In this document: piece by piece, positions 7,498 to 15,560 of the stretch
How the letters are laid out: each line of letters starts with the position of its first letter
Numbering within the stretch: the first letter of the stretch is position 1
DNA from: Ignavibacteria bacterium
GTDB taxonomy: Bacteria > Bacteroidota > Ignavibacteria > Tepidaquicellales > OLB5
Direction: 5' to 3'
Assembly (NCBI GenBank): GCA_030835025.1
Contig: JAUQWS010000119.1
Location: 1-41,003 of the forward strand
Length of the DNA: 41,003 nt
Position numbers and translations under genes: made by a program
The notes under the pieces: generated by a model
Told to the model about the DNA's origin: nothing
The model's input: the letters and a program-made list of their open reading frames with translations, nothing else
The model's database searches: none

Positions 7498-9252
7498 ATG
7501 ATGTTTGACCGAATTAAAGCCGTTTTTTTTATTCTGTTTGCGTGTTCAGTTTCGCTCTCACAGTGGAATTCCAACACCGGAGTGAACACACTTGTTTGCG
7601 ATACGACCGGCGAGCAATCCGTAATAAAGCTTGCGCTTTGCCCTGACGGGACAACATACCACGCCTGGTTTGATAACCGCGGCGGCAGTTACGCCGTATA
7701 TGTGCAAAGACTTGATGTGAATGGCAACAGGATGTTTCCGGCATCAGCAGTGCTTATTAGCAATAACCCGCAGAATTCTTCGCTTGTGGATTGGGACTTG
7801 ATGGCAGATAATGCAAACAATGCAATAATCACCTTCACAGATATTCGTGCCGGGGGACAGATCAATCCTTACGCATATAAGGTCAGTCCTTCAGGCACAC
7901 TGCTTTGGGGCGCAAACGGAGTGACACTATCGGATTCAATAAATTCATTCCAGCCGAATCCAAAAGTAGTGCAGACCTCGGATGGTAATTATGTTTTCCT
8001 GTGGAGGATCGGCTCGGGGCCGACAAAGCTTGCAATGCAGAAGCTGAATTCAGCGGGAGTGAAACAATGGAGCTCCTCTCCGATAATATGGACAAGCGGA
8101 ACGGCGGAGAATTATGACTGGCCTTCAATAGTGCCATCTGATAACGGCAGTGTGATAATAATGTTTTCGGGTTATACGGGTACGTTTATAAGTCCACAGA
8201 ATTATAAGATATACTCACAGAAAATTTCCTCCGGCGGAACGAGGGTATGGAACGGAACGCAGGATACTGTTTATTCACTCGGCAGGGTTTCCGGGTTTTA
8301 CCAGCCAAGGTTATTCAGCGATGGTACAAGCGGTGCAATATACTGCTGGCACGATGACCGCAACTCAACAAATCTTACTACGGGATATATTCAGCGGAAA
8401 AATTCAGCCGGCACGATACAGTTTCCGGTGAACGGCTCCACTGTTTCGGGGAATGCTTCGAATAATCATTTCGCGCCGGTTGCAGCATACATGCCTGCAA
8501 CAGGAGAAACATATGCTGTGTTTCAGGAGGCAAATTCAGGGCAAACCCAGTGGGGCTTCTACGCGCAAAGATTCTCGCCAACAGGCGCGCAGCTGTGGAC
8601 TTCGGGCGGGCTTGCAGTTCAATCACTCGGCACTGACCAGGTTGTTGCATATACTGTTATGACAAGAGACACAAACGTTATTATCAGCTTCAGCCAGTCC
8701 GCAGCGGGGAACACAAATATTGTTAAAGCAGCAAGGCTTGGCAAAAACGGCGGGTATGTGTGGAGCGGAAACATCATTTCACCAAGCACGGTATCCAGCT
8801 CAAAGATCAGGCTGAATTCAGTTATCAACACAAGCGGCATGTCAATATTGAACTGGCAGGATAGAAGGCTTGATAACGGGGGAGTGTATGCACAAAACAT
8901 TAACTTCGACGGTTCATTCGGTCCGTTTACAGGTATTGTTAATATTAATACAGGCATTCCCGCCCATTTTGAGCTTAAGCAGAATTACCCGAACCCGTTT
9001 AATCCCGTGACAAAGATCAAATTCGATATAATGTCAAATGTCAAATCCGCCACGGGCGGACAAATGTCAAATGTGAAGCTGACGGTCTTTGATGTTCCCG
9101 GAGAAGTGATCAGATCATTAGTTGATCAGAATTTACAGCCCGGTGCATATGAAGTTGATTTTGATGGAAGCGAATTGCCGAGCGGTTTGTATTTTTACAG
9201 ATTAGAAGCAGGCAGTTTTTCTGAAACAAAAAAAATGATATTGGTTAAATAG
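7498..9252 (+). CDS. Exported protein with a T9SS type A sorting domain
   Basis: This is a 584-residue protein. An N-terminal signal peptide (RIKAVFFILFACSVSLSQ) ends in S-Q, normal for this group. Residues 20-490 hold repeated beta-propeller-like blades with motifs such as AWFDNRGGSYAVYVQRLD, TFTDIRAGG, CWHDDRNS and NWQDRRLDNGGVYAQNI (D-x-R-G/D-type blades of about 60-70 residues). The last 90 or so residues are a T9SS C-terminal domain: NYPNPFNPVTKIKF, then GEVIRSLVDQNLQPGAYEVDFDG, SGLYFYRLEAGSFSETKKMILVK. This domain would target it across the outer membrane and is usually cleaved. There is an 11-residue insertion in the domain. Two ATGs lie in tandem (7498 and 7501); either could be used. 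Confidence 0.88.
   Translation: MMFDRIKAVFFILFACSVSLSQWNSNTGVNTLVCDTTGEQSVIKLALCPDGTTYHAWFDNRGGSYAVYVQRLDVNGNRMFPASAVLISNNPQNSSLVDWDLMADNANNAIITFTDIRAGGQINPYAYKVSPSGTLLWGANGVTLSDSINSFQPNPKVVQTSDGNYVFLWRIGSGPTKLAMQKLNSAGVKQWSSSPIIWTSGTAENYDWPSIVPSDNGSVIIMFSGYTGTFISPQNYKIYSQKISSGGTRVWNGTQDTVYSLGRVSGFYQPRLFSDGTSGAIYCWHDDRNSTNLTTGYIQRKNSAGTIQFPVNGSTVSGNASNNHFAPVAAYMPATGETYAVFQEANSGQTQWGFYAQRFSPTGAQLWTSGGLAVQSLGTDQVVAYTVMTRDTNVIISFSQSAAGNTNIVKAARLGKNGGYVWSGNIISPSTVSSSKIRLNSVINTSGMSILNWQDRRLDNGGVYAQNINFDGSFGPFTGIVNINTGIPAHFELKQNYPNPFNPVTKIKFDIMSNVKSATGGQMSNVKLTVFDVPGEVIRSLVDQNLQPGAYEVDFDGSELPSGLYFYRLEAGSFSETKKMILVK
9031..9074 (+). repeat. 11-base direct repeats around a tiny palindrome, inside the T9SS domain
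   Basis: ATGTCAAATGT occurs at 9031-9041 and again at 9064-9074. Between them is TCCGCC-ACG-GGCGGA (9046-9060), a 6-bp stem with a 3-base loop. The duplication adds 33 bases, in frame, coding for MSNVKSATGGQ. The other two sorting domains in the window lack it. Confidence 0.7.
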
Positions 9253-9510
9253 AGATTTTAATATTCTTCCTGTATTTTTGTTTTGAAGATGGTTTATGAT
9301 ATGAAGATGATTTGAAACGAACCGGTTCAGAATGGTGAAGATGTCACCTATTAAAAACGTTTCACCCCAATTCAGCCGCGGACTGCTCTCACGATTAGGG
9401 CCTTTTTCATTACTTTTCCCGTTTTTTAGTAACTTACTTTACTTCAATTCAACCAATCAATCATCAGGATCATCTAACAAAAGCGCTCTAACATTTAACT
9501 TTTTCTGAAA

Positions 9511-10737
9511 ATGAAAATTCTGATTACTTTGCTGGCTTTTTTATCCTCCTGTTCGGATTCAAAAGATGTATCGTTAAACGGTCATTGGGAGGGAAAGATG
9601 ACCTCCTCAGGAAGATCTTTGAACATAAGTTTCGACGTATCAGATTCAAAATTTCTATATGATATACCTGAGTTGGGAGTATATGGAGAAAGTATTGATA
9701 CCCGTGAAGTTGATGGTAACGAATTCACTCTAGAGATAGAGAACAGGGAAACCATAGTTGTAACAGGCACTGCAAAAAATAATATCATTGACGCAAAGAT
9801 AAGGGGCATTGATGATATTTCAATCAGTTTAAGTAGAGTATCTGTAAACCCCGTTTTTTTCGCAGAAGAGGAGCTTAGTTTTTACAGTGAAGGGGCGAAA
9901 CTATCGGGTACGCTCATTAAACCTTTTACCCGGGAACCATTTCCTGTAATTGTTTATGTTCACGGTTCAGGCAAAATGACGCGCGAGACAATGAGAAACT
10001 GGGCTTATATGCTGGCAAAGGAGGGCACAGCCGGATTTATTTTTGACAGGAGAGGCAAAGGAAGCTCCGAGGGAGATACAAGCAGAATACTCCCGATATC
10101 AGTAATGACAAGTGATGTAATTGCTGCAGTAGATATGCTGAAGAACAGGAAAGATATTGACAAGATGAAGATCGGGGTATTTGGGCTTAGCCAGGGCGGA
10201 TGGGTTGCTCCTAATGCAGCTTCAGTTTCAAAAGATATTGCATTTCTTATCACAGTATCCGCACCCGGCATTACGCCCGACGAGCAGAACGACTATGTTA
10301 TTGATAAGATCGTTGAGAAGTACGTGGATAATGCTATGGGGAATAATAAATGGAATGGGCTTGCAGAGGGAGATTCAAATAACACATTCAGGCACAATGA
10401 AAGGAACTTTTCGAAAAGCGATACCGAAATAGTCCCCGGCTTTTCCATGTTCGATCCATTACCGGTGTGGTCTAAGATCGGAATTCCCGTACTTGGATTA
10501 TGGGGAGGCAGTGACAGGATCGTTCCTCCGGATGAAAGCAAAAGGAAGATCGAGGCGGCGCTCACTTCAGCAGGTAACAGGAAATTTGATCTGAAAATAT
10601 TTGAGGGCGCAAACCATGTTCTGAAGCTTTATGATATAAATGAAAAATTCGCTGGAAAGTGGGATGTTGCCGCACCGGGAAGCACAGCTTATATTGCAGA
10701 TTGGCTGAGGAAGAATGTTATAGAGTCGAATCGCTGA
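9511..10737 (+). CDS. Lipoprotein alpha/beta hydrolase (S9/DLH-like esterase or peptidase)
   Basis: This is a 408-residue protein. The N-terminus MKILITLLAFLSSC gives lipobox L-S-S-C with Cys14. Residues 20-112 form a beta-rich domain seen before many exported hydrolases of this type. Residues 113-400 are an alpha/beta hydrolase: oxyanion region VHGSGKMTRE at 150-159, RGKGSSEGDT, nucleophile elbow GLSQGG with Ser227, acid Asp335 in GGSDRIVPP and His369 in GANHVL. All three catalytic residues are present. Substrate is not readable; relatives are annotated as dienelactone hydrolase-like or peptidase S9-like. It acts outside the cytoplasm. Its stop is 13 bases from the convergent gene at 10751. 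Confidence 0.85.
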   Translation: MKILITLLAFLSSCSDSKDVSLNGHWEGKMTSSGRSLNISFDVSDSKFLYDIPELGVYGESIDTREVDGNEFTLEIENRETIVVTGTAKNNIIDAKIRGIDDISISLSRVSVNPVFFAEEELSFYSEGAKLSGTLIKPFTREPFPVIVYVHGSGKMTRETMRNWAYMLAKEGTAGFIFDRRGKGSSEGDTSRILPISVMTSDVIAAVDMLKNRKDIDKMKIGVFGLSQGGWVAPNAASVSKDIAFLITVSAPGITPDEQNDYVIDKIVEKYVDNAMGNNKWNGLAEGDSNNTFRHNERNFSKSDTEIVPGFSMFDPLPVWSKIGIPVLGLWGGSDRIVPPDESKRKIEAALTSAGNRKFDLKIFEGANHVLKLYDINEKFAGKWDVAAPGSTAYIADWLRKNVIESNR

Positions 10738-10750
10738 TATTAAAAATGGG

Positions 10751-11371
10751 TTAATGGTATTTTAGTACATCAGCTATATCGCATAATTCATGCAGCACAA
10801 GCTCGAAACGCATTAAGGCTTCACCACTTTTCAGCAGTCCTTTTTCTGTATAGAGCAGAAGATTGCCGCGCAGATCGATAGCGCCTTCAAACCCGAGCTT
10901 GTGCACCTGATCAAGCTTAAACCGTGTATTGAAATCAAAAATGTTTCTTATTCTGGCAGGGTCGTTTGTTCGAACGATATATTTGCTGTCGAATTCCTTA
11001 TCTTCAACAGGCACAGCATCTTTGCCAAAGGTGTTGCTGTTCTGCCTGTTTTTCTTAACAACCGTAAACTCAAAATTACTGCCGTTTGCACACTCAACTG
11101 TCAGAATAGTGTGGGGCATGACTTTTTTATTCCCTGCCGGATCGCGGATAATGCTTTCTATCTTCACCGGCCTGCTTCGGTATATTCCCTTAGCCGAAGG
11201 CAGTGTTCCGGAGCCCGATCTATTTGTGAGATCAAATTCGAGGCCATACTTCTCATTCAGTTTTTTGAAATTATTGAGGATGCTTTTCTTTGAGTTTGCC
11301 TTAACAAAAAAAAGAATTACCCAGGGCAGGATTATTACCGGTAAAAGCAGTAGAAGAGGTTTCAGGTCCAT
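10751..11371 (-). CDS. Membrane-anchored protein of unknown function
   Basis: This is a 206-residue protein with one N-terminal membrane segment (residues about 5-24, LLLLLPVIILPWVILFFVKA), then a soluble domain. The domain has alternating beta strands and ends with FEGAIDLRGNLLLYTEKGLLKSGEALMRFELVLHELCDIADVL. The pattern EFDSKYIVRTNDPARIRNIFDFNTR recalls DUF3137-like or bPH-like domains, where a 'F...V.s.d...a...l' motif is common, but I cannot assign it firmly. It is transcribed alone; the next gene upstream on this strand starts about 100 bases away. Confidence 0.65.
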   Translation of the reverse strand: MDLKPLLLLLPVIILPWVILFFVKANSKKSILNNFKKLNEKYGLEFDLTNRSGSGTLPSAKGIYRSRPVKIESIIRDPAGNKKVMPHTILTVECANGSNFEFTVVKKNRQNSNTFGKDAVPVEDKEFDSKYIVRTNDPARIRNIFDFNTRFKLDQVHKLGFEGAIDLRGNLLLYTEKGLLKSGEALMRFELVLHELCDIADVLKYH

Positions 11372-11471
11372 ATACTAAGTTTTCAAAAAGTCTCCTTGTG
11401 TACAACTAATTAATAATATAAACTTGAAAAAATAAATACCTAAATTGCAGTAATCAAAAAACTGTTCCTTC

Positions 11472-11984
11472 TTACTTTTGATTATTAACCTGTTCCCTCA
11501 AGTACGTAATATAATCAGTTGAAGAAAGCCCGGTTACTCCGCAGAACCTCATCATGGTTACAAGCTGTCCGCGGTGGAATGTTGAATGGTTCAAACAATG
11601 CTGGATAATTCCGGAAACGGCATTTGTGAACGGGCTGCCGGTTGTGCTTTTGTAATTGCAGTCTGAATTGAGAGAGGTTTCGTCACTTCTCTTGACAAAT
11701 TCACAAAACTGTAATGAGATATCCAGCAGCATTTGGATGACCTCATCATTGCTGCCATTGAAGTTCTTACCCGGCATTTCTGTGAGTGACTCCCCCTTAA
11801 GCCTTTTGTACCACACGGTTTCTGCATCACATATATGCAGCAGTGTTTGCCTAATCGTCGTGAAGCTGCTCTTTTGCTCTAGCATCCAGTCAGCGGGTTT
11901 CAGCTCCGTTAGTTTGGAGGTGAGCCTTTTGTTTGCCCACAGGTTGTATTCAGCGTATTTGGTTAAGTGTTCTTTGAGATTCAT
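11472..11984 (-). CDS. DinB/YfiT-family metal-dependent enzyme-like protein
   Basis: This is a 170-residue four-helix bundle protein of the DinB superfamily. The signature is YAEYNLWANKRL near the start, LLHICDAETVWYKRL with the first metal-ligand His near residue 51, and QHCLNHSTFHRGQLVTMMRFCG carrying the H-x-x-x-H pair. The three histidines expected for metal binding are present. Such proteins include mycothiol- or bacillithiol-dependent transferases and damage-induced proteins; the actual reaction cannot be read. It lies 6 bases downstream of the beta-barrel gene at 11991-12692, on the same strand, and is likely co-transcribed. Confidence 0.85.
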   Translation of the reverse strand: MNLKEHLTKYAEYNLWANKRLTSKLTELKPADWMLEQKSSFTTIRQTLLHICDAETVWYKRLKGESLTEMPGKNFNGSNDEVIQMLLDISLQFCEFVKRSDETSLNSDCNYKSTTGSPFTNAVSGIIQHCLNHSTFHRGQLVTMMRFCGVTGLSSTDYITYLREQVNNQK

Positions 11985-11990
11985 CTTTGA

Positions 11991-12692
11991 TTATTGCTTC
12001 TTGTTTGACTTTGTCTTTTTCTTAATGAAGTTAATTCCAAGCTTAAGGTTCAAGTAATGATCTTTCACTATTACAAAAGTATTGTTGTATGACGAGTTGA
12101 TCGCAGGTGAATAGTTGAACTCCACCATTGTTTGAAAAGGGAATAATTTTTCGAACTGCAGCCCTGCACCAAGGTTTATGCTGTAGTTAAACTTCTTTGT
12201 GTCTTCGTGAATAACGCTTGTAAGCCCAGGATCGCCTATTTCGGGTTCGCCTTCACTGTAAGATATTTTGTAACCCAGATACATATCTATCCTTGGGCCG
12301 ATAACAAGATAGGGAGTGACACTTTCAGTTTCATATCGTATTTTGGCCAGGGTTCCGACACTTAAGTAATGAGTTCTGAAAATCATGTCGAAAGTACCAA
12401 TTTGATTGCCAAATTCATCGGTTTTGATCACCTCAACGCTGTGACCGCGCTGTTCATAGCTGTGATCTACTACGGCAGTTATGACCTTATTATTTATGAC
12501 TTCAACGAAGAATGATGCGTTATATCCAAGTATTGGCTTAGGATCATAATTAATTACGTTGTTTGAAAACTCTAGATCCTGTCCTGCAAGTGTAATTCCT
12601 CCTTTGAGCCCAAAACCCGTAAGGAATTGCGAAAATGAAATACTATAAGATATTAATGTGAGAAGTAAGGCAGCAGCAATTTTGTTTTTCAT
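11991..12692 (-). CDS. Outer-membrane beta-barrel protein (PorT-like)
   Basis: This is a 233-residue protein with signal peptide MKNKIAAALLLTLISYSISFSQ. The mature part begins FLTGFGLKGGITLAGQD, the typical opening of the PorT/OMP_b-brl_2 barrels of Bacteroidota. It continues with alternating beta strands such as FRTHYLSVGTLAKIRYE, VTPYLVIGPRIDMYLGYK and NYSINLGAGLQFEKLF, and ends LNLKLGINFIKKKTKSNKKQ. An eight-stranded barrel is likely. The basic tail after the last strand is unusual for a barrel protein, which normally ends with an aromatic residue. Specific function unknown. Confidence 0.8.
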   Translation of the reverse strand: MKNKIAAALLLTLISYSISFSQFLTGFGLKGGITLAGQDLEFSNNVINYDPKPILGYNASFFVEVINNKVITAVVDHSYEQRGHSVEVIKTDEFGNQIGTFDMIFRTHYLSVGTLAKIRYETESVTPYLVIGPRIDMYLGYKISYSEGEPEIGDPGLTSVIHEDTKKFNYSINLGAGLQFEKLFPFQTMVEFNYSPAINSSYNNTFVIVKDHYLNLKLGINFIKKKTKSNKKQ

Positions 12693-12748
12693 TTATTTGA
12701 TTGTCTAGTTTCAAAAAAAGTAATGGTTCTTTTATGTTACATATTGTT

Positions 12749-13492
12749 CTATTTTTCTATATTTGGTTTATTAATTTCTTCCTCCTTCATAAACAGTCCC
12801 GGAGTATAGAAATAGTAGGTGACTTTTTTAAGCACAATTCTGCCTTCTTCAAGCTCCCATTTGTTGCCCATATGAACAGCCGTTTCACTGCTAAGAGAGG
12901 TTACCTGGAAGAGACACTCTCCAAGCCAGACCATGTGGTTTTTTTTCAGGGTGAATTCTTTCATCAGGTCACTTCGGTATGATTCCTTTATGAACGCCTG
13001 TAATTCTCCTTCACTGCTTTTTTTGACAGATGTGATTTCCCAATCAAGTGAATCTACCATATATTGCCCGCCTTCTTTCCAGATAAGCGTATCCTCACAA
13101 ACTTGAGGCGGACTAACCGGCGGGGATTTCGAAAGTATTACTTTGCCCTCTGCACCGTCCAATCCTGACTTACTGACGGAAAAAACATAAAACGTGCAGC
13201 CATCATCCTGCGAAATGATAAGTTCATCTCCCTTCCTGTACCCGCCTGTGATAGGCTTTGAGTTAGGCTGATCCAGAATGCTTATATCCGCCGTCATGAA
13301 TCCTTCATTCATCCAAACAGCATCCAGATGAATGGTTTTGCCGCAAATCTCAAGAGCGGTAGTCTCAGTAATCAACAGTTCATTTCCCTGCGAATAGCAA
13401 TTATCGGAAGCAAGAAACAGCAGGAGTGCTGCAAGTATTCCCGCTTCAATGAATGGAATTTCAGGCCTTTTCGGCTGCTGCGCTTTTTTCAC
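12749..13492 (-). CDS. Exported protein of unknown function
   Basis: This is a 247-residue protein. It starts at GTG 13492, which lies 32 bases inside the end of the MFS gene; no later start would keep the signal peptide. The N-terminus is long and basic, then hydrophobic IEAGILAALLLFLASDNCYSQ, so the mature protein probably begins after S-Q. The mature part is beta-rich with repeated short strands (GYRKGDELIISQDDGCTFYVFSVSKS, KKNHMVWLGECLFQVTSL) and three or four cysteines. I recognise no family. The overlap suggests translational coupling to the transporter upstream, though their functions need not be linked. Confidence 0.7.
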   Translation of the reverse strand: MKKAQQPKRPEIPFIEAGILAALLLFLASDNCYSQGNELLITETTALEICGKTIHLDAVWMNEGFMTADISILDQPNSKPITGGYRKGDELIISQDDGCTFYVFSVSKSGLDGAEGKVILSKSPPVSPPQVCEDTLIWKEGGQYMVDSLDWEITSVKKSSEGELQAFIKESYRSDLMKEFTLKKNHMVWLGECLFQVTSLSSETAVHMGNKWELEEGRIVLKKVTYYFYTPGLFMKEEEINKPNIEK

Positions 13493-14798
13493 AATACTTT
13501 TGCGTTTTAGTTAGATAAAATGAGAGTATGAAAACCAAATAAATAGTACATGCTGAAACAAGAAAAGTGTAAACTCCGTAATTTGAGTACAGCACTCCGC
13601 CAACAATAAGTCCGATAATGCTTGCAAGGCTTCCAAGGCTGCTTGCGATTCCCTGCACTGTACCCTGTAGTTCTTTTCCTGCGGTTCTTGAAAGCAGCGA
13701 AAGGACCGATGGCCACATTAGCCCGTTGCCAAGCGCGAAGAATATGGTTGAGAGATAAATTATTGTTGAATTTTCGGATAACAGCATCAGGAAATTAATC
13801 CCAAGTATAAAATTTCCTGTAATTATAAGGGTACTTTCGTTGATCTTTTTAGATATCCAGCCAAGCAGAGGTCCCTGCACGAGCACCATTAAAAAGCTGA
13901 GCACGGAAAAGAATATTCCAAGCTCTGCAACTGACCAGCTAAGTTTTCCCAAAGCGTGAACAGGGAAAGCCGTGTAGAAGAAATTGAAACCGAGGAATAT
14001 CAAAAAGTAAAGCAGAAAAATAAATTTTACGTGGGGAATCTTCAGCACGTCACCAAGGGGAATCTTCCTGCCTTTGCCCGGATTGTAACACTCTTTATTT
14101 TCAAAACCCATTACTTTTTTAATATCAACGGGATCTTCTGTGTACTTATGAACACTTGATTCAGGCAGATAGAAAAGGATGACAAGCATTGTTATAAGCG
14201 AGAGCACTGCAGCAGCTGCAACAGGAACAAGCTCTGCATAAACCGTAAAACCTAAAATACCGGCAATCGCCGGACCCGCTATGAATCCAAGATTGGAAGA
14301 TACTGACATCTTCCCGAAATTTTTATTCCTGTCTTTTTCTTCGGTTATATCGGCAAGGTATGCATTGGCAACGGAGATGTTGCCGCCGGTGATGCCGTCA
14401 ACTGCTCTTGATAAGAACAACAGGAGCAAAGGAACTGTAAGGCTGAAAGCCCCAAGCCATGCAATGTTTATTTCTGTTATTACGCTTAAGGGAATCAATA
14501 GAGCTATTATAAAGATGATCCATCCAAGAACGGTTCCCCCCTGGCTTAAGAAGAGAATTTTCTTCCTGCCGTAGATATCGCTCCACCTGCCAAGTATTGG
14601 AGCACCTATCATCTGGAATGCCGGGTAAACAGCTCCGATAATACCGTAAACAACAGCATTGCCACCTAGCTTGGTAACTACAAATACGAGGAAAGGAAGA
14701 ACAACACTGAAACCCAGAGTCCCGATAAAATTTACCAGCAGAATCGGTAAAAGCGGTATTTTCTGTTTTTGATCCAGACGGCTGTTGTTTAAGGTCAA
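13461..14798 (-). CDS. MFS transporter, TetA/drug-efflux-like
   Basis: This is a 445-residue inner-membrane protein with about 12 hydrophobic segments. The opening LLPILLVNFIGTLGFSVVLPFLVFVVTKLG matches the DHA1/TetA group. Motif A is present in the loop between helices 2 and 3 as GRWSDIYGRKKILFLSQGG. SRAVDGITGGNISVANAYLADITEEKDRNKNFG is the characteristic helix 4-5 region of tetracycline-type exporters. A proton antiporter for a small molecule is expected; the substrate cannot be deduced and resistance should not be assumed. A gene of unknown function overlaps its 3' end by 32 bases. Confidence 0.88.
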   Translation of the reverse strand: MTLNNSRLDQKQKIPLLPILLVNFIGTLGFSVVLPFLVFVVTKLGGNAVVYGIIGAVYPAFQMIGAPILGRWSDIYGRKKILFLSQGGTVLGWIIFIIALLIPLSVITEINIAWLGAFSLTVPLLLLFLSRAVDGITGGNISVANAYLADITEEKDRNKNFGKMSVSSNLGFIAGPAIAGILGFTVYAELVPVAAAAVLSLITMLVILFYLPESSVHKYTEDPVDIKKVMGFENKECYNPGKGRKIPLGDVLKIPHVKFIFLLYFLIFLGFNFFYTAFPVHALGKLSWSVAELGIFFSVLSFLMVLVQGPLLGWISKKINESTLIITGNFILGINFLMLLSENSTIIYLSTIFFALGNGLMWPSVLSLLSRTAGKELQGTVQGIASSLGSLASIIGLIVGGVLYSNYGVYTFLVSACTIYLVFILSFYLTKTQKYCEKSAAAEKA

Positions 14799-15201
14799 AT
14801 ATTAACTATTCTCTGTTTAAGTTGAAATTACAAATTATATCTCAATAGTTGTATACTTCTTCAATGTGTTTATGGTAGTTAATTTAGCATCCTGAATAAT
14901 ATTAGTAAGGTAAGATTTGATGTATGACTGAAAAACAAAATACGGGTCAACATACATGCTCCTTTTACGTTTTATTTAGAAACTAAAAAGAGTATCTGTT
15001 AACCCGCAATTACCTCCGCTTTGATACAAAACTGTTATAACGAAATTAACAAGAAAATAAGGAAAATCAAATGGTAAATTGTGAGATTTCTAACCGGCAT
15101 TGTAGAGATGCATCCAGACAAAAAACATAACTCCTGCAATGACTAACAACACACAAAGAATTTCTGCATTAACTCCAACACTTTCGGGTCTATGCTGCAT
15201 G

Positions 15202-15255
15202 TTCCCAAGCTGGTCTGCCGATGCCTTTGGCTTGGCTAGCACGGCGGATTGGGAA
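15202..15255. repeat. 54-base imperfect palindrome with two helices and a bulge
   Basis: TTCCCAA (15202-15208) pairs with TTGGGAA (15249-15255), and TCTGCCG (15214-15220) with CGGCGGA (15242-15248) with one G-U pair. A 5-base bulge lies on one side only. Inside the loop GCC-TTT-GGC can form a third hairpin. An alternative pairing, CCAAGC (15205-15210) with GCTTGG (15230-15235), competes with the outer helix. Confidence 0.55.
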
Positions 15256-15280
15256 TAAGGATTTTAAAGGGATTTTGCAT

Positions 15281-15306
15281 TAACCCCGCCATTTATGGCG
15301 GGGTTA
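15281..15306. repeat. Perfect 12-bp hairpin repeat (TAACCCCGCCAT)
   Basis: TAACCCCGCCAT (15281-15292) and ATGGCGGGGTTA (15295-15306) form a perfect stem with a 2-base loop. A short second hairpin, GGGCT-TT-AGCCC (15325-15336), follows 18 bases later, preceded by GGTTAAT, which echoes the base of the first stem. No U-run follows on either strand, so it is a repeat rather than a terminator. Confidence 0.65.
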
Positions 15307-15416
15307 GAGAAACAAAGGTTAATGGGGCTTTAGCCCTGATCGGCAATGGATAACTATTTGAGGTTTCCTGCGAATTCTTTTTGACTTTGTGGTAATTGAA
15401 AAGTTATTAAAAAAAA

Positions 15417-15455
15417 TTGGATCCTTCGTAAGGCTGAAGCCTTCCTCAGAATGAC
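15417..15455. repeat. Palindromic repeat GGATCCTTCGTAAGGCTGAAGCC type
   Basis: AAGGCT (15430-15435) and AGCCTT (15438-15443) form a stem with a 2-base loop, set between GGATCCTTCGT and CCTCAGAATGACA. The flanks and core match an intergenic repeat type I know from many Bacteroidota and related genomes (remembered, not searched). Confidence 0.55.
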
Positions 15456-15514
15456 ACAAAACAGGGAATGAATTGTTTGGCTGGATATTAACTTTACGTT
15501 TAATCAAATAAAAG

Positions 15515-15536
15515 ACCCGCTGTTATAACAGCGGGT
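15515..15536 (-). terminator. Factor-independent terminator of the subtilisin gene
   Basis: ACCCGCTGTTA and TAACAGCGGGT form a perfect 11-bp inverted repeat. On the minus strand it is followed by CTTTTATTTG. It lies 25 bases after the stop of the peptidase gene at 15561, which fits an intrinsic terminator. Confidence 0.8.
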
Positions 15537-15560
15537 TTCAGTTAAATGAAAATTAGTTAT

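Larger units (their letters stand above)
14799..15560. other. 760-base non-coding stretch with a repeat island
   Basis: No supported gene lies here. The left half (14799-15180) is AT-rich with nothing recognisable. The right half holds hairpin elements at 15202-15255, 15281-15306, 15325-15336 and 15430-15443, then the terminator of the subtilisin gene at 15515-15536. It reads as an accumulation site for small palindromic repeats between two minus-strand genes. Confidence 0.65.

Noticed and set aside
15319..15507. Minus-strand 62-codon frame
   Set aside because: It runs through the palindromic repeats and its peptide (CHSEEGFSLTKDP) is the usual false translation of the GGATCCTTCGT-type repeat.
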